A stretch of 64,000 nt of DNA, from assembly GCA_004557405.1 (NCBI GenBank), contig SFDZ01000003.1:123745-187744 (forward strand), written 5' to 3'. The notes under the pieces were generated by a model. That model had not been told where the DNA came from. It worked only from the letters and a program-made list of their open reading frames with translations, and did no database searches. The DNA comes from Bacteroidales bacterium (GTDB taxonomy: Bacteria; Bacteroidota; Bacteroidia; Bacteroidales; Paludibacteraceae). Positions within the stretch are counted from its first letter, which is position 1; each line of letters begins with the position of its first letter. The position numbers and the translations under genes were made by a program. Shown here one piece after another: positions 8,412 through 16,123 of the stretch.

Positions 8412-10061
8412 TTAACGATACATGAATCGTTTGATGCTCTTTTTCGGTGTCTTTTCGAACTCTTCGTGATAGATTTCGATAGCCGTAATCTGCTCGTAAG
8501 CAGGCAGCATGTGGTTCACTTCGACACGATTTTGTTCCATGATGCGCGCCAAGTCGTCGTCGCCCATGCCGTTTTTGAACGCCTCGTCGAAGTCGGGATA
8601 AACCAATCCGACCAATTTGTCGTCGCGTTGCACCACAATGCTCTCGGCCACAAACGGCATGTTGTTCAGTTTGTCCTCAATCTCTTCGGGATAGATGTTT
8701 TGTCCCGACGGACCGAGCAACATATTTTTGCTGCGGCCTTTGATAAAGACGTTGCCTTCGGCGTCGATAATGCCGAGGTCGCCCGTGTGCAGCCAGCCGT
8801 CGGCATCGAGAACCTGCGCCGTGGCTTTTTCGTTTTTGTAGTAACCCAGCATCACGTTCGGGCCTTTGCAGACGATTTCGCCAACGATGTTTTGCGGGTC
8901 GGGCGACAGCACTTTCACCTCCATATTCAGTGCCGCTTTACCACACGATGCCACCGCAAAATTATGCCAATCCTCATAACAAATTATCGGACCACACTCC
9001 GTCATGCCATAGCCTACGGTGTAGGGAAACTCGATGGATTTCATCAGTTTGTCGATATCCTGATTGAAGGCTGCTCCGCCAATAATTACTTCGAAGAAGT
9101 TGCCGCCGAACGCTTTGACCATCTCGTTGCGCACTTGTGCTCTGATTTGGCTGTTGATGTACGGCATTTTGAGCAGGAACTTCATGGTCGGCGTTTCGAG
9201 TTTCGGCAGCACGTTTTTCTTGATAATCTTCTCGATAATGAGCGGCACCGAAACGATAAGACGCGGTTTGATGTCGGCAAACGCCTTGAATATAAGGCTC
9301 GGGCTGGGCGTGCGTGTCAGGAAATAGAGATGACAGCCCACCGTGATTTCGTAAATAAATTCGAACGCTAAGCCGTACATGTGTGCCATCGGCAACATCG
9401 AGATGACGGCATCGCCTTGTTTGAGCGGCACGGCCGTATAGGCAAAATTCAGGTTCGACAGCAGACAACGATACGGCAACATCACGCCCTTCGAGTCACT
9501 CGTAGTACCCGACGTGTAGTTGATGATGGCCAATTCGTCGGCCTCTTCGTGATGATACGACACATGCTCCTTACGGAAATTTTTCGGATATTTGCGACCA
9601 AACAACTCGTTCAGATGCTCGCGTGCATAAGTCAGTTTATCGTTGCGCGACACCAACAGCGAGAAATCGTTCAGCAGCACCACGCCTTCGAGGTTTGGCA
9701 TCACATCGACATTCAGATTCTCCCAAACCATATCGCCCACAAAGAGCAGTTTGGCTTCGGAGTGGTTCACGATGCTATGCACATTGTCGGCCTTGAACTC
9801 GTGCAGAATGGGCACCGCTACGGCGCCGTAGGTTACAGTCGCTATGAAAGCCACGCCCCAATGCGAACTATTGCGCCCGCACAAGGCTATTTTGTCGCCT
9901 TTTTGCACACCGCTCTCTGCAAAGATAATGTGCATTTTTTCGATTTTGCGCGCCAAGTCTTTATATTGCAATGTAGCGCCATTGTAATCGGTCAACGCAT
10001 CAAAATCCCAATTGTTTTTGATGCTGTCTTCGATTGCTTTAATAAATCTTTCGTGTTGCAT
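8412..10061 (-). CDS. Long-chain fatty acid-CoA ligase (AMP-binding), paralog 2
   Basis: This 549-residue paralog of the next gene has the same motif set: YTSGTTSDSKGVMLPYR, YGMTECGPIICYEDW, GWLHTGDLGIIDAEG, the PSGQNIYPEEIED hinge and EKTPKKSIKRFMYR. Divergence between the two proteins is uneven. The N-terminal and central parts differ at many positions, whereas the hinge and early C-terminal region is almost identical in protein and in DNA. It should make acyl-CoA at the inner face of the membrane. A -7 element TATCTTTG lies about 30 bases upstream of the start. Confidence 0.9.
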   Translation of the reverse strand: MQHERFIKAIEDSIKNNWDFDALTDYNGATLQYKDLARKIEKMHIIFAESGVQKGDKIALCGRNSSHWGVAFIATVTYGAVAVPILHEFKADNVHSIVNHSEAKLLFVGDMVWENLNVDVMPNLEGVVLLNDFSLLVSRNDKLTYAREHLNELFGRKYPKNFRKEHVSYHHEEADELAIINYTSGTTSDSKGVMLPYRCLLSNLNFAYTAVPLKQGDAVISMLPMAHMYGLAFEFIYEITVGCHLYFLTRTPSPSLIFKAFADIKPRLIVSVPLIIEKIIKKNVLPKLETPTMKFLLKMPYINSQIRAQVRNEMVKAFGGNFFEVIIGGAAFNQDIDKLMKSIEFPYTVGYGMTECGPIICYEDWHNFAVASCGKAALNMEVKVLSPDPQNIVGEIVCKGPNVMLGYYKNEKATAQVLDADGWLHTGDLGIIDAEGNVFIKGRSKNMLLGPSGQNIYPEEIEDKLNNMPFVAESIVVQRDDKLVGLVYPDFDEAFKNGMGDDDLARIMEQNRVEVNHMLPAYEQITAIEIYHEEFEKTPKKSIKRFMYR

Positions 10062-10091
10062 AATTGATTTGATTTGTTAAAAAACACGCCG

Positions 10092-10125
10092 CAAAGATAC
10101 AACTTTTTTTTGAAAAGAGCCCAAA
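10092..10125 (-). promoter_or_regulatory. Promoter of the acyl-CoA ligase pair
   Basis: On the minus strand a TTTG (10122-10125) precedes TATCTTTG (10092-10099) by 22 bases, a good Bacteroidota promoter. The predicted leader to the ATG at 10061 is about 25 bases. Confidence 0.75.
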
Positions 10126-10173
10126 ATCCACCGACAGGCATCCATTTTTTATCGCCAATCGCCTTCTACACAA

Positions 10174-10211
10174 CAACGGGTGCCGGCCGCTTCGGCTGCC
10201 GACACCCGTTG
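10174..10211. terminator. GC-rich hairpin downstream of the TrmH-family gene
   Basis: CAACGGGTG pairs with CACCCGTTG around a further CGGC/GCCG-type stem. It lies about 115 bases beyond the stop of the minus-strand methyltransferase gene and upstream of the ligase promoter. There is no T-run directly after it on the minus strand, so it is a probable rather than a certain terminator. Confidence 0.5.
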
Positions 10212-10327
10212 AATCATGCCATTTTTTTCGGCAAGAAAATAACTCCATGTCAATTTATCAACGAGTTGCACATTGACACGTAGATACAAACTTACATGCA
10301 ACCAATACCTGTAATCGCTGTTTTTCT

Positions 10328-10864
10328 TTATCGCGTTCGGAACATTTTGGCCATTTCCCAGATGACGATGCCGGCTGCCACACTCACATTGAGCGAATGT
10401 TTCGTACCAAACTGCGGCAGTTCGAGGCAGGCATCGCTCGCATCGACCACGGCTTGATGTACACCTTTCACCTCGTTGCCCAGAACCACAGCGTATTTAC
10501 GTCCACGCTCCGGCACAAAATCGTCCATGCTGACACTGCCTTCGGCCTGTTCCACAGCCAACACCACATAGCCGGCCGCCTTGAGCGCTGACACCGCCGC
10601 GACAGCATCGGCTGCATACTGCCACTCGACCGTAAACTCGGCACCCAAGGCTGTTTTGTGAATTTCAGCATTGGGCGGCGTAGCAGTAATGCCGCACAAC
10701 ACGATGCGTTCCACACGGTAGGCATCGGCCGTGCGAAACACCGACCCGACATTGTGCAGGCTGCGCACATCGTCGAGCACGACAACGAGCGGAATTTTGT
10801 CGGCCGCAGCAAACTCCTCGGGCGACAGCCGTACAATCTCTTCGGTTTTCAGTTTACGATTCAC
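10328..10864 (-). CDS. TrmH/SpoU-family RNA 2'-O-methyltransferase
   Basis: This 178-residue protein starts at a GTG (10864); no in-frame ATG precedes it. All three SPOUT motifs are visible: motif 1 (RSLHNVGSVFRTADA, near residues 34-48), motif 2 (YAVVLGNEVKGV) and the knot-forming motif 3 (LPQFGTKHSLNVSVAAGIVIWEM). It should transfer a methyl group from S-adenosylmethionine to a ribose 2'-OH in tRNA or rRNA; the exact target nucleotide cannot be assigned. It lacks the N-terminal substrate-binding domain of larger RlmB-type members, which is usual for the short TrmH class. It is transcribed alone from a promoter 31-38 bases upstream. Confidence 0.9.
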   Translation of the reverse strand: MNRKLKTEEIVRLSPEEFAAADKIPLVVVLDDVRSLHNVGSVFRTADAYRVERIVLCGITATPPNAEIHKTALGAEFTVEWQYAADAVAAVSALKAAGYVVLAVEQAEGSVSMDDFVPERGRKYAVVLGNEVKGVHQAVVDASDACLELPQFGTKHSLNVSVAAGIVIWEMAKMFRTR

Positions 10865-10894
10865 GCTGCAAAATATATTAACGTTTTATGTATG

Positions 10895-10926
10895 CAAAGT
10901 TACAAACTTTGCGCCAAAATACCAAA
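10895..10926 (-). promoter_or_regulatory. Promoter of the TrmH-family gene
   Basis: Minus-strand TTTG (10923-10926), a 20-base spacer and TAACTTTG (10895-10902) match the Bacteroidota consensus exactly. Confidence 0.8.
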
Positions 10927-10984
10927 ACCAAAACCTTCTTTTACAAAAAAAAGTGCCGTGCTTCGCCGACAATCCACTGACAAT

Positions 10985-11023
10985 AAAAAAAAAAGCGAAA
11001 CAACTGAAAATCAGTCATTTCGC
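10985..11023 (-). terminator. Terminator of the tRNA-Arg gene
   Basis: On the minus strand GCGAAATGACTG pairs with CAGTTGTTTCGC (two G-U pairs) and is followed by ten T residues. It lies 12 bases after the tRNA 3' end. Confidence 0.92.
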
Positions 11024-11034
11024 TTGCTAATCAG

Positions 11035-11106
11035 TAGCCCCGCCGGGAATCGAACCCGGATCTAAAGTTTAGGAAACTCGTATTCTATCCATTGAACTAC
11101 AAGGCC
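11035..11106 (-). tRNA. tRNA-Arg (anticodon CCT)
   Basis: The minus strand folds as a cloverleaf: acceptor GGCCTTG with CGGGGCT (several G-U pairs), D-arm GTTC...GAAT, an anticodon loop TTCCTAA giving CCT, and a T-arm CCGGG-TTCGATT-CCCGG. Residue 73 is A and no CCA is encoded. It reads AGG codons. The first base pair of the anticodon stem looks mismatched. Promoter and terminator flank it closely, so it is a single-gene unit. Confidence 0.93.
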
Positions 11107-11117
11107 GAATGAGGATG

Positions 11118-11149
11118 CAAAAGTAACATTTTTTTGCGGGTTATGCAAA
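11118..11149 (-). promoter_or_regulatory. Promoter of the tRNA-Arg gene
   Basis: TTTG (11146-11149), 20 bases and TACTTTTG (11118-11125) on the minus strand. The predicted start is a few bases before the mature tRNA 5' end at 11106. Confidence 0.75.
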
Positions 11150-11151
11150 TT

Positions 11152-11865
11152 TCAGGCAAATAGTTGTCGCAGCACTTCAAACGACTTCACTTCGCCAAAA
11201 TCGGGCAAATGCAACCGATAGTAAGTCAGAATCTTATCCAAAATGTCGCTGCGCTGCGCTCCCGAGAGCGCAAACAGATACATATTTGCATAATCCATAC
11301 GCATCAGTTGGGCAAAAACCTCGGTTTGCGCCACATCCAATGTGTGCACATTAGTTTGTACGTCCACAAACGAACTATTCTCCATATCGAACAAAACACC
11401 GGCATGAAAATCGCTCAAATTCGGAAAAAAGCCCAAAAAATAGGTCATTTTGATGAGAAAAACCAAATGAAAATTGGCAACGCCGCGTTCCACCCGGTTG
11501 AGCACCGCCACCGAGTCGGCCACAAAATCGAACAAACGCACATCGGCCGGCGACTCGCGCAGCGCCCGACACAATATTTCGCACAAAAACAACGCCATCG
11601 CATTCTTGGCAGGATTGCCGGCAATGCCATCGTACAACGCCAAAGGCGCACTCTCGCGCAAAAACTGAAACTGTCGGTTGGGACGCACATCCATCACCAC
11701 ATCGACCAACGACAACGGCTGCATCAGCACCGGCGGCAGCGGCGACCGACGACGCCCCTTCACCATGCACGACAACAACCCATGTTCGCGCGACAACACT
11801 TGCACGATATGTCCACTCTCGCCATAGCGAAACGTATGTAACACAATCACTTGCTCATGCGTCAT
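11152..11865 (-). CDS. recO: DNA repair protein RecO
   Basis: This 237-residue protein begins MTHEQVIVLHTFRYGESGHIVQVLSREHGL, the OB-fold start typical of RecO, with the basic MVKGRRRS loop near residue 35. An all-helical C-terminal part follows and has the FLGFFPNLSDF segment seen in Bacteroidota members. These lack the zinc-binding cysteines of some other RecO proteins, and none are apparent here. RecO loads RecA onto SSB-coated single-stranded DNA in the RecFOR pathway. The gene starts 3 bases after dprA stops and is the last of a vanZ-dprA-recO operon; both dprA and recO act on single-stranded DNA before RecA. Confidence 0.88.
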   Translation of the reverse strand: MTHEQVIVLHTFRYGESGHIVQVLSREHGLLSCMVKGRRRSPLPPVLMQPLSLVDVVMDVRPNRQFQFLRESAPLALYDGIAGNPAKNAMALFLCEILCRALRESPADVRLFDFVADSVAVLNRVERGVANFHLVFLIKMTYFLGFFPNLSDFHAGVLFDMENSSFVDVQTNVHTLDVAQTEVFAQLMRMDYANMYLFALSGAQRSDILDKILTYYRLHLPDFGEVKSFEVLRQLFA

Positions 11866-11868
11866 AGG

Positions 11869-12981
11869 TCATCGTACTATTTTGTAGTGGCTGCCGGGCA
11901 ACGCCTGCACCAAGCCCTTGAACTCCATCTGCACCAACAAGCCCAACAATTTTTGCAACGGGATACCGCTACGCAGCGCCAAATGGTTGATGTAAACCGC
12001 ATCGTCGGCACGCAACACCTCGACAATGGTCTGCTCGTCGGCAGTCAGCGCAGCGAACAACTCCTGCTGACGTTCGCGCGGCAACGCTTGCGTATCCCAA
12101 CACATAAATTTGGCCAAATCGTCGGCCGACTGCACCAGCACCGCTTGATTTTTGTAAATCAGTTGATTACATCCCTGCGACTGCACATCGGTGGCGCGTC
12201 CGGGCACGGCAAACACGTCGCGGTCGTAGTCGTTAGCCAATTCGGCCGTTATCAGCGAACCGCCCTTCAATGCCGACTCGACCACCAGCACAGCATCGCA
12301 CATGCCTGCCACAATGCGGTTACGCGCCACGAAATTGGGTGCCAGCGGCTCCGTCTGATTCATATATTCGGTCAGCACGGCGCCACCCTGCTCTATCATT
12401 TTTTGCGCCACCGTTCTATTGGCCGACGGATAGATGCGATCCAAGCCATGCGCCACCACACCGAACGTACGCACGCCGTGGTCGAGCGCGGCTTTGTGCG
12501 CTGCCACATCGGCGCCATAAGCCAAACCGCTGACTATTGTCAAGTCGGGTTGCATCTGCGCCAAATCGCTCACTATGCGTTGACAAACCTCCTTGCCGTA
12601 AGGTGTCAGTTTGCGCGTACCGACAATGGCCAGAAAACGCCCCGAATTGAAATCGGTCGTGCCTTTGGAATAGAGCAAAACCGGCGCATCGGCACACTCT
12701 TTGAGCCTATACGGATAAGAAGCGTCGGTGAAAAAATGCGTATCGATGCCATATTTGGCCACAAACTCCACCTCCTCGTCGGCGCGCGCCAACACCTGCT
12801 GATGCGTAATGTTATCGGCCAAGCAGTCGCCTATGCCTTGAATTTTGCGCAACGTTTCGGGACGTTCGCGAAACACCGCTTCGGGAGAGCCCAAATAGGC
12901 CACCAGATTGCGGGCATTGACCGGCCCGATGCCGTTAAGCAGCGTCAAGCCTATCTGATAACGTAACGTGTCGGGGTTCAT
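11869..12981 (-). CDS. dprA: DNA-processing protein DprA
   Basis: Starting at the ATG at 12981, the protein has 370 residues. An N-terminal helical SAM/HhH-like region (LLNGIGPVNARNLVAYLGS) is followed by the Rossmann-type DprA core: FLAIVGTRKLTPYGKEV, IVSGLAYGADVAAHKAAL, VVAHGLDRIYPSANR and NRIVAGMCDAVLVVESALKGGSLITAELA. A C-terminal winged-helix (DprA_WH type) ends the protein. It binds incoming single-stranded DNA and loads RecA during transformation. The start codon overlaps the upstream vanZ-like stop by four bases, and an earlier in-frame ATG at 13020 would overlap that gene much further. Confidence 0.93.
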   Translation of the reverse strand: MNPDTLRYQIGLTLLNGIGPVNARNLVAYLGSPEAVFRERPETLRKIQGIGDCLADNITHQQVLARADEEVEFVAKYGIDTHFFTDASYPYRLKECADAPVLLYSKGTTDFNSGRFLAIVGTRKLTPYGKEVCQRIVSDLAQMQPDLTIVSGLAYGADVAAHKAALDHGVRTFGVVAHGLDRIYPSANRTVAQKMIEQGGAVLTEYMNQTEPLAPNFVARNRIVAGMCDAVLVVESALKGGSLITAELANDYDRDVFAVPGRATDVQSQGCNQLIYKNQAVLVQSADDLAKFMCWDTQALPRERQQELFAALTADEQTIVEVLRADDAVYINHLALRSGIPLQKLLGLLVQMEFKGLVQALPGSHYKIVR

Positions 12982-13352
12982 CGTCGGTGCCAATAGAAAA
13001 ACAAATATGCAGCAAGGCAAAACAGGCCGCTACCAGCCACATCGGCCAGCAAATCGAGCCACGAAGCGGAGCGCGATACCGTGAATACGCCTTGCAAAAT
13101 CTCCATCAATCCGCCCAAAAACAACGCATACAGCGCCACCACACACATCCATTTGGAGCGGTCGGATGGCGCCTGTCGGTACAAATCGACAAACAAGATG
13201 AACGACAACACGAAGTACAAAATGAGATGTACCCACTTGTCGCCATGCGGCATGTGCGGCAGCGTATCGGCCGAAAACGGTACCAACGACACCACCGCAA
13301 TGATGCACGTAAAACAGAACGTTTTCCAATAACAAGTCAGCAAACGGTACAT
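12978..13352 (-). CDS. VanZ-like family membrane protein
   Basis: This 124-residue protein has four predicted membrane segments and the VanZ-like signature: a D-K-x-x-H motif (GDKWVHLILYFVLSF) and a later G-x-x-x-E-x-x-Q element (LGGLMEILQGVFTVSRSASWLDLLADVAG). The biochemical role of this family is not known; VanZ itself contributes to teicoplanin resistance. It is the first gene of an operon and its stop overlaps the dprA start (ATGA), so the two are translationally coupled. Whether this reflects function or economy cannot be said. Confidence 0.82.
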   Translation of the reverse strand: MYRLLTCYWKTFCFTCIIAVVSLVPFSADTLPHMPHGDKWVHLILYFVLSFILFVDLYRQAPSDRSKWMCVVALYALFLGGLMEILQGVFTVSRSASWLDLLADVAGSGLFCLAAYLFFYWHRR

Positions 13353-13402
13353 TTTTTACAAACGTTTTTTTGGGGCGCACGACCACGATACGCACGATGT
13401 TG

Positions 13403-13434
13403 CAAAAATACAACAAAAAACGGCAAAATGCAAA
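13403..13434 (-). promoter_or_regulatory. Promoter of the vanZ-dprA-recO operon
   Basis: Minus-strand TTTG (13431-13434), a 20-base spacer and TATTTTTG (13403-13410). It gives a leader of about 45 bases. Confidence 0.75.
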
Positions 13435-13530
13435 TGGTAGAACCAATTATTTTAGAGTGTCAGCAACAAGCAAAGAACTCCCCGTAACCGAAGAGTTCCT
13501 GCACACTAAATAAACTATTTCCGTGCGGAT

Positions 13531-14415
13531 TTAGAAATATTTCACCTCTTTGCCTTCGATGCTGCTGAGCAAATTGTTGGCCAAACGGCTTGCTCCGAAA
13601 CGGAACAATTTGTTGTTCAACCATTCGTCGCCAAGCACGGCTTTCACCACGCTGTAGAATTTCACAGCCTCTTCGGTGGTCGATACGCCGCCGGCCGGTT
13701 TGAAACCGATTTTGATGCCGGTCTTCTCGTAATACTCTTTGATGGCACCGCACATCACATACGCTGCTTCGAGTGTGGCGGCCGGTTCGGTTTTGCCGGT
13801 CGATGTTTTGATGAAATCGGCACCGGCAGCGATGGCCAGCAACGAAGCCTGTTTCACTTCGACAGCCGAGCGCAAGGCACCACTTTCGAGAATCACTTTC
13901 AGATGTGCTTTGCCGCAGGCGGCTTTCAGTTCGCGCAATTCGTCGTACACTTCGCTGTGCAATCCGCTGAAGAATTTACCGATGGAGATGACCACATCAA
14001 TCTCGTCGGCACCGGCTTTGACGGTCATAGCCGTTTCGGCCACTTTCACTTCGATGAACGACTGCGAAGCCGGGAAACAGGCAGCCACCGCCGCAATGTT
14101 CACGCCGTTTTCTTTGTCGAGCACAGCGCGCGACACCGGCACCAATGCCGGATAAACGCACACGGCAGCCACATTGGGCAATCCGGGGAAATTTTGCGGA
14201 AAGTCGTTGACTTTCTGCATCATACGACCGATTTTATCTTCGGTGTCGGTGCCATTCAGCGAGGTCAGGTCGATGGAGTTCAGACATTTTTTCCACACTT
14301 CCACATTGTTGTTGGCATCGTAGTTTTCGGCTACAATTTTTTCGACAGCGGCCTTCACTTCGGCATCGCTCAGGTTGCAGTTGTACTGTGCGTACAATTC
14401 TTTCATTTTTTCCAT
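13531..14415 (-). CDS. deoC: Deoxyribose-phosphate aldolase
   Basis: This 294-residue protein fits the longer DeoC class. The TIM-barrel motifs are present: VCVYPALV, GADEIDVVISIGKF with the conserved aspartate, LKVILESGAL, and the Schiff-base lysine in DFIKTSTGK, followed by GFKPAGGV. It splits 2-deoxyribose 5-phosphate into glyceraldehyde 3-phosphate and acetaldehyde, the last step of deoxynucleoside breakdown. An internal Met at residue 4 is an alternative start. It follows dtd by 36 bases and is probably co-transcribed with it. A weak GAACTC/GAGTTC hairpin about 33 bases after the stop may end the transcript. Confidence 0.94.
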   Translation of the reverse strand: MEKMKELYAQYNCNLSDAEVKAAVEKIVAENYDANNNVEVWKKCLNSIDLTSLNGTDTEDKIGRMMQKVNDFPQNFPGLPNVAAVCVYPALVPVSRAVLDKENGVNIAAVAACFPASQSFIEVKVAETAMTVKAGADEIDVVISIGKFFSGLHSEVYDELRELKAACGKAHLKVILESGALRSAVEVKQASLLAIAAGADFIKTSTGKTEPAATLEAAYVMCGAIKEYYEKTGIKIGFKPAGGVSTTEEAVKFYSVVKAVLGDEWLNNKLFRFGASRLANNLLSSIEGKEVKYF

Positions 14416-14451
14416 GATAAATAATTTAAGATGATTGTTGATAATGTTTAT

Positions 14452-14904
14452 TCATTCTTTGTTTTTCGAATCTATCCAGATGGTAACGGGTCCGTCGTTC
14501 AGCAATTCCACTTTCATGTCGGCACCAAAAGTGCCTGTCATGACAGGTTTTCCCAGTTTCTGCGACGCGATTCGGCAAAAACTTTCGTACAACGGCACGG
14601 CCACGTCGGGTTTCGAGGCTTTGATGTACGACGGTCGATTGCCTTTTGCCGTCGATGCTTGCAACGTAAACTGGCTCACTATCAGCAGGTCGCCGCCGGT
14701 GTCGAGCAGCGAGCGATTCATCACGCCATGCTCGTCGTTGAATATGCGCAAATGGACGATTTTGTTCGTCAGCCATTCCACATCTTGCTGATTGTCAGCA
14801 TCTTCGATACCAACCAACACCAACAATCCGTCGGCAATATGTGCTTTCACGTTACCATCAATGGTAACCGAGGCATGCGCCACCCGTTGTATTAAAATCC
14901 GCAT
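14452..14904 (-). CDS. dtd: D-aminoacyl-tRNA deacylase (DTD)
   Basis: This 150-residue protein has the usual DTD length and start (MRILIQRVAHASVTIDG). The two signature motifs are present: SQFTLQA near residue 78 and NDGPVTIWIDS near the C-terminus, which carries the Gly-cisPro that rejects L-amino acids. It hydrolyses D-aminoacyl-tRNAs (and Gly-tRNA-Ala) in the cytoplasm. A TACATTTG promoter element ends about 16 bases before the ATG, so the leader is very short. It heads a two-gene unit with deoC. Confidence 0.95.
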   Translation of the reverse strand: MRILIQRVAHASVTIDGNVKAHIADGLLVLVGIEDADNQQDVEWLTNKIVHLRIFNDEHGVMNRSLLDTGGDLLIVSQFTLQASTAKGNRPSYIKASKPDVAVPLYESFCRIASQKLGKPVMTGTFGADMKVELLNDGPVTIWIDSKNKE

Positions 14905-14920
14905 AAGTTGTTACAGTGTG

Positions 14921-14954
14921 CAAATGTAACAATTTTTTTTGGAACTTTTTACAA
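14921..14954 (-). promoter_or_regulatory. Promoter of dtd-deoC
   Basis: Minus-strand TACATTTG (14921-14928) with a TTG (14952-14954) 23 bases upstream, slightly longer than the usual spacing. The -33 part lies at the very end of the upstream gene. Confidence 0.55.
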
Positions 14955-15413
14955 GTTGGCGAGTTTTTTTCCGACAATTTCGGCGGCAAGGTGTACCAAT
15001 TCGGCACAGGGACGTTTTTTGTAGTACGTTTCGGTGCGTGTTTCGGGTGTTGGCGCGTCGTGTTGGTGGTCGAGTCCGAGCAGTTCGCGGCAGATAATAG
15101 ATCCGTTTTCGGCCTTAAATTCGGCAGCAAGTTCCTGCACCATGCGATAGTTGGCGGTTTTGGCGTCTTTGTCCTGCGGATTGTTGGCCGGGATGGCCAG
15201 CCCTGCCAGCAGAAACATACCACTGCAAGCGCCGCACACTTCGCGCAAGCGTCCCATGCCGCCACCAAGCGGTGCGCTGATTTTGGCCGCCATATCGACA
15301 TCCATATCGAACAAATCGGCATAGGCCATATACACCGACTGCGCACAGTTGTACCCTGCGCGGAAATAATTTTCGGCTTGTGCAGCCCGTTTTGCTACAT
15401 CAATGTTTTTCAT
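14949..15413 (-). CDS. C_GCAxxG_C_C family protein (putative redox or metal protein)
   Basis: From the ATG at 15413 the protein has 154 residues; an in-frame ATG at 15500 would run far into the upstream gene. The family cysteine signature is clear: GYNCAQSV near residue 20, then CGACSG within LREVCGACSGMFLLAG, then ICRELL and KRPCAELV. Members are small helical proteins thought to bind a metal or act in redox chemistry, but no reaction is established. Its ATG shares one base with the stop of the SIMPL-domain gene (TGATG), so translation is probably coupled. It closes the rnr operon. Confidence 0.85.
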   Translation of the reverse strand: MKNIDVAKRAAQAENYFRAGYNCAQSVYMAYADLFDMDVDMAAKISAPLGGGMGRLREVCGACSGMFLLAGLAIPANNPQDKDAKTANYRMVQELAAEFKAENGSIICRELLGLDHQHDAPTPETRTETYYKKRPCAELVHLAAEIVGKKLANL

Positions 15414-16117
15414 CAGTCTTCCAAATAGTATTCTACGGTTGTAACTACGCGCACCGTCTTGATGTCGGGCGTATTGGCGTCGCGGTCGGTAATGGAGCAT
15501 TGCCCTTGCGAAGCGCGCCTTATCCGGCCAAGTTTGCTGTCGCTGTCGTCGGCAAATTTTTCGGCAGCGGCGCGTGCATTTTTGGTAGCCTCTTCTATCA
15601 TGGCCGGTTTCACATCATTCAGTCCGGTGAAGTCGTAGGTAACATTGTAGCGATAGTCGCCGGCCACCAGCGCCACGCCTTTTTTGAGCAATTCGCTCTG
15701 CTGTGCCATCAGGTGTTTCACTTTATCGACGTCGGAACTTGAGATGGTAACCACCGATGTTACATTGTAGCGATACGGCGGGCGTTCGGAGAGGTAGCGT
15801 TCGGCCTGCAAATCGACGATTTCGGGTGCGGCGATGCTGATGTCGGAGGCTGCAATGCCATAGGATTCCACAAAATCGGTGATGATTTTGTTTTTGGCAT
15901 TGATGTTGGTGTACAAGTCCTGCAAGTTATCGCCTATCTCTTTGAACACCAGCGGGCAAACCACTTTGTCGGCAGGGAACTCTTTGACGGACAATCCCTT
16001 GACGGTAACGCAGCGGTCGCGATCGGTAAAATGATCAAGCGCACACTTCAGCAATACGCCGAATGTTACGATGCCTGCAGCCACAATGGCAGCAGCGACG
16101 ATTCGATTTTTGTCCAT
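15413..16117 (-). CDS. SIMPL-domain (DUF541) membrane-anchored protein
   Basis: This 234-residue protein has an N-terminal membrane anchor (IVAAAIVAAGIVTFGVLL) and a SIMPL domain. The domain is recognised from VTVKGLSVKEFPADKVVCPL, the central NVTSVVTISSSDVDKV, the EEATKNARAAAEKFA helix, and a last strand before VVTTVEYYLED. The anchor places it in the periplasm. SIMPL proteins have been linked to IRAK1 signalling in animals and oxidative stress in bacteria, but no enzymatic role is known. It follows rnr by 6 bases and overlaps the cysteine-rich gene by 1 base. Confidence 0.85.
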   Translation of the reverse strand: MDKNRIVAAAIVAAGIVTFGVLLKCALDHFTDRDRCVTVKGLSVKEFPADKVVCPLVFKEIGDNLQDLYTNINAKNKIITDFVESYGIAASDISIAAPEIVDLQAERYLSERPPYRYNVTSVVTISSSDVDKVKHLMAQQSELLKKGVALVAGDYRYNVTYDFTGLNDVKPAMIEEATKNARAAAEKFADDSDSKLGRIRRASQGQCSITDRDANTPDIKTVRVVTTVEYYLED

Positions 16118-16123
16118 AGTTTT

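Noticed and set aside
10062-10250. Minus-strand frame of 69 codons over the hairpin upstream of the ligase pair
   Set aside because: It runs through the hairpin and the promoter and has a random-looking composition.
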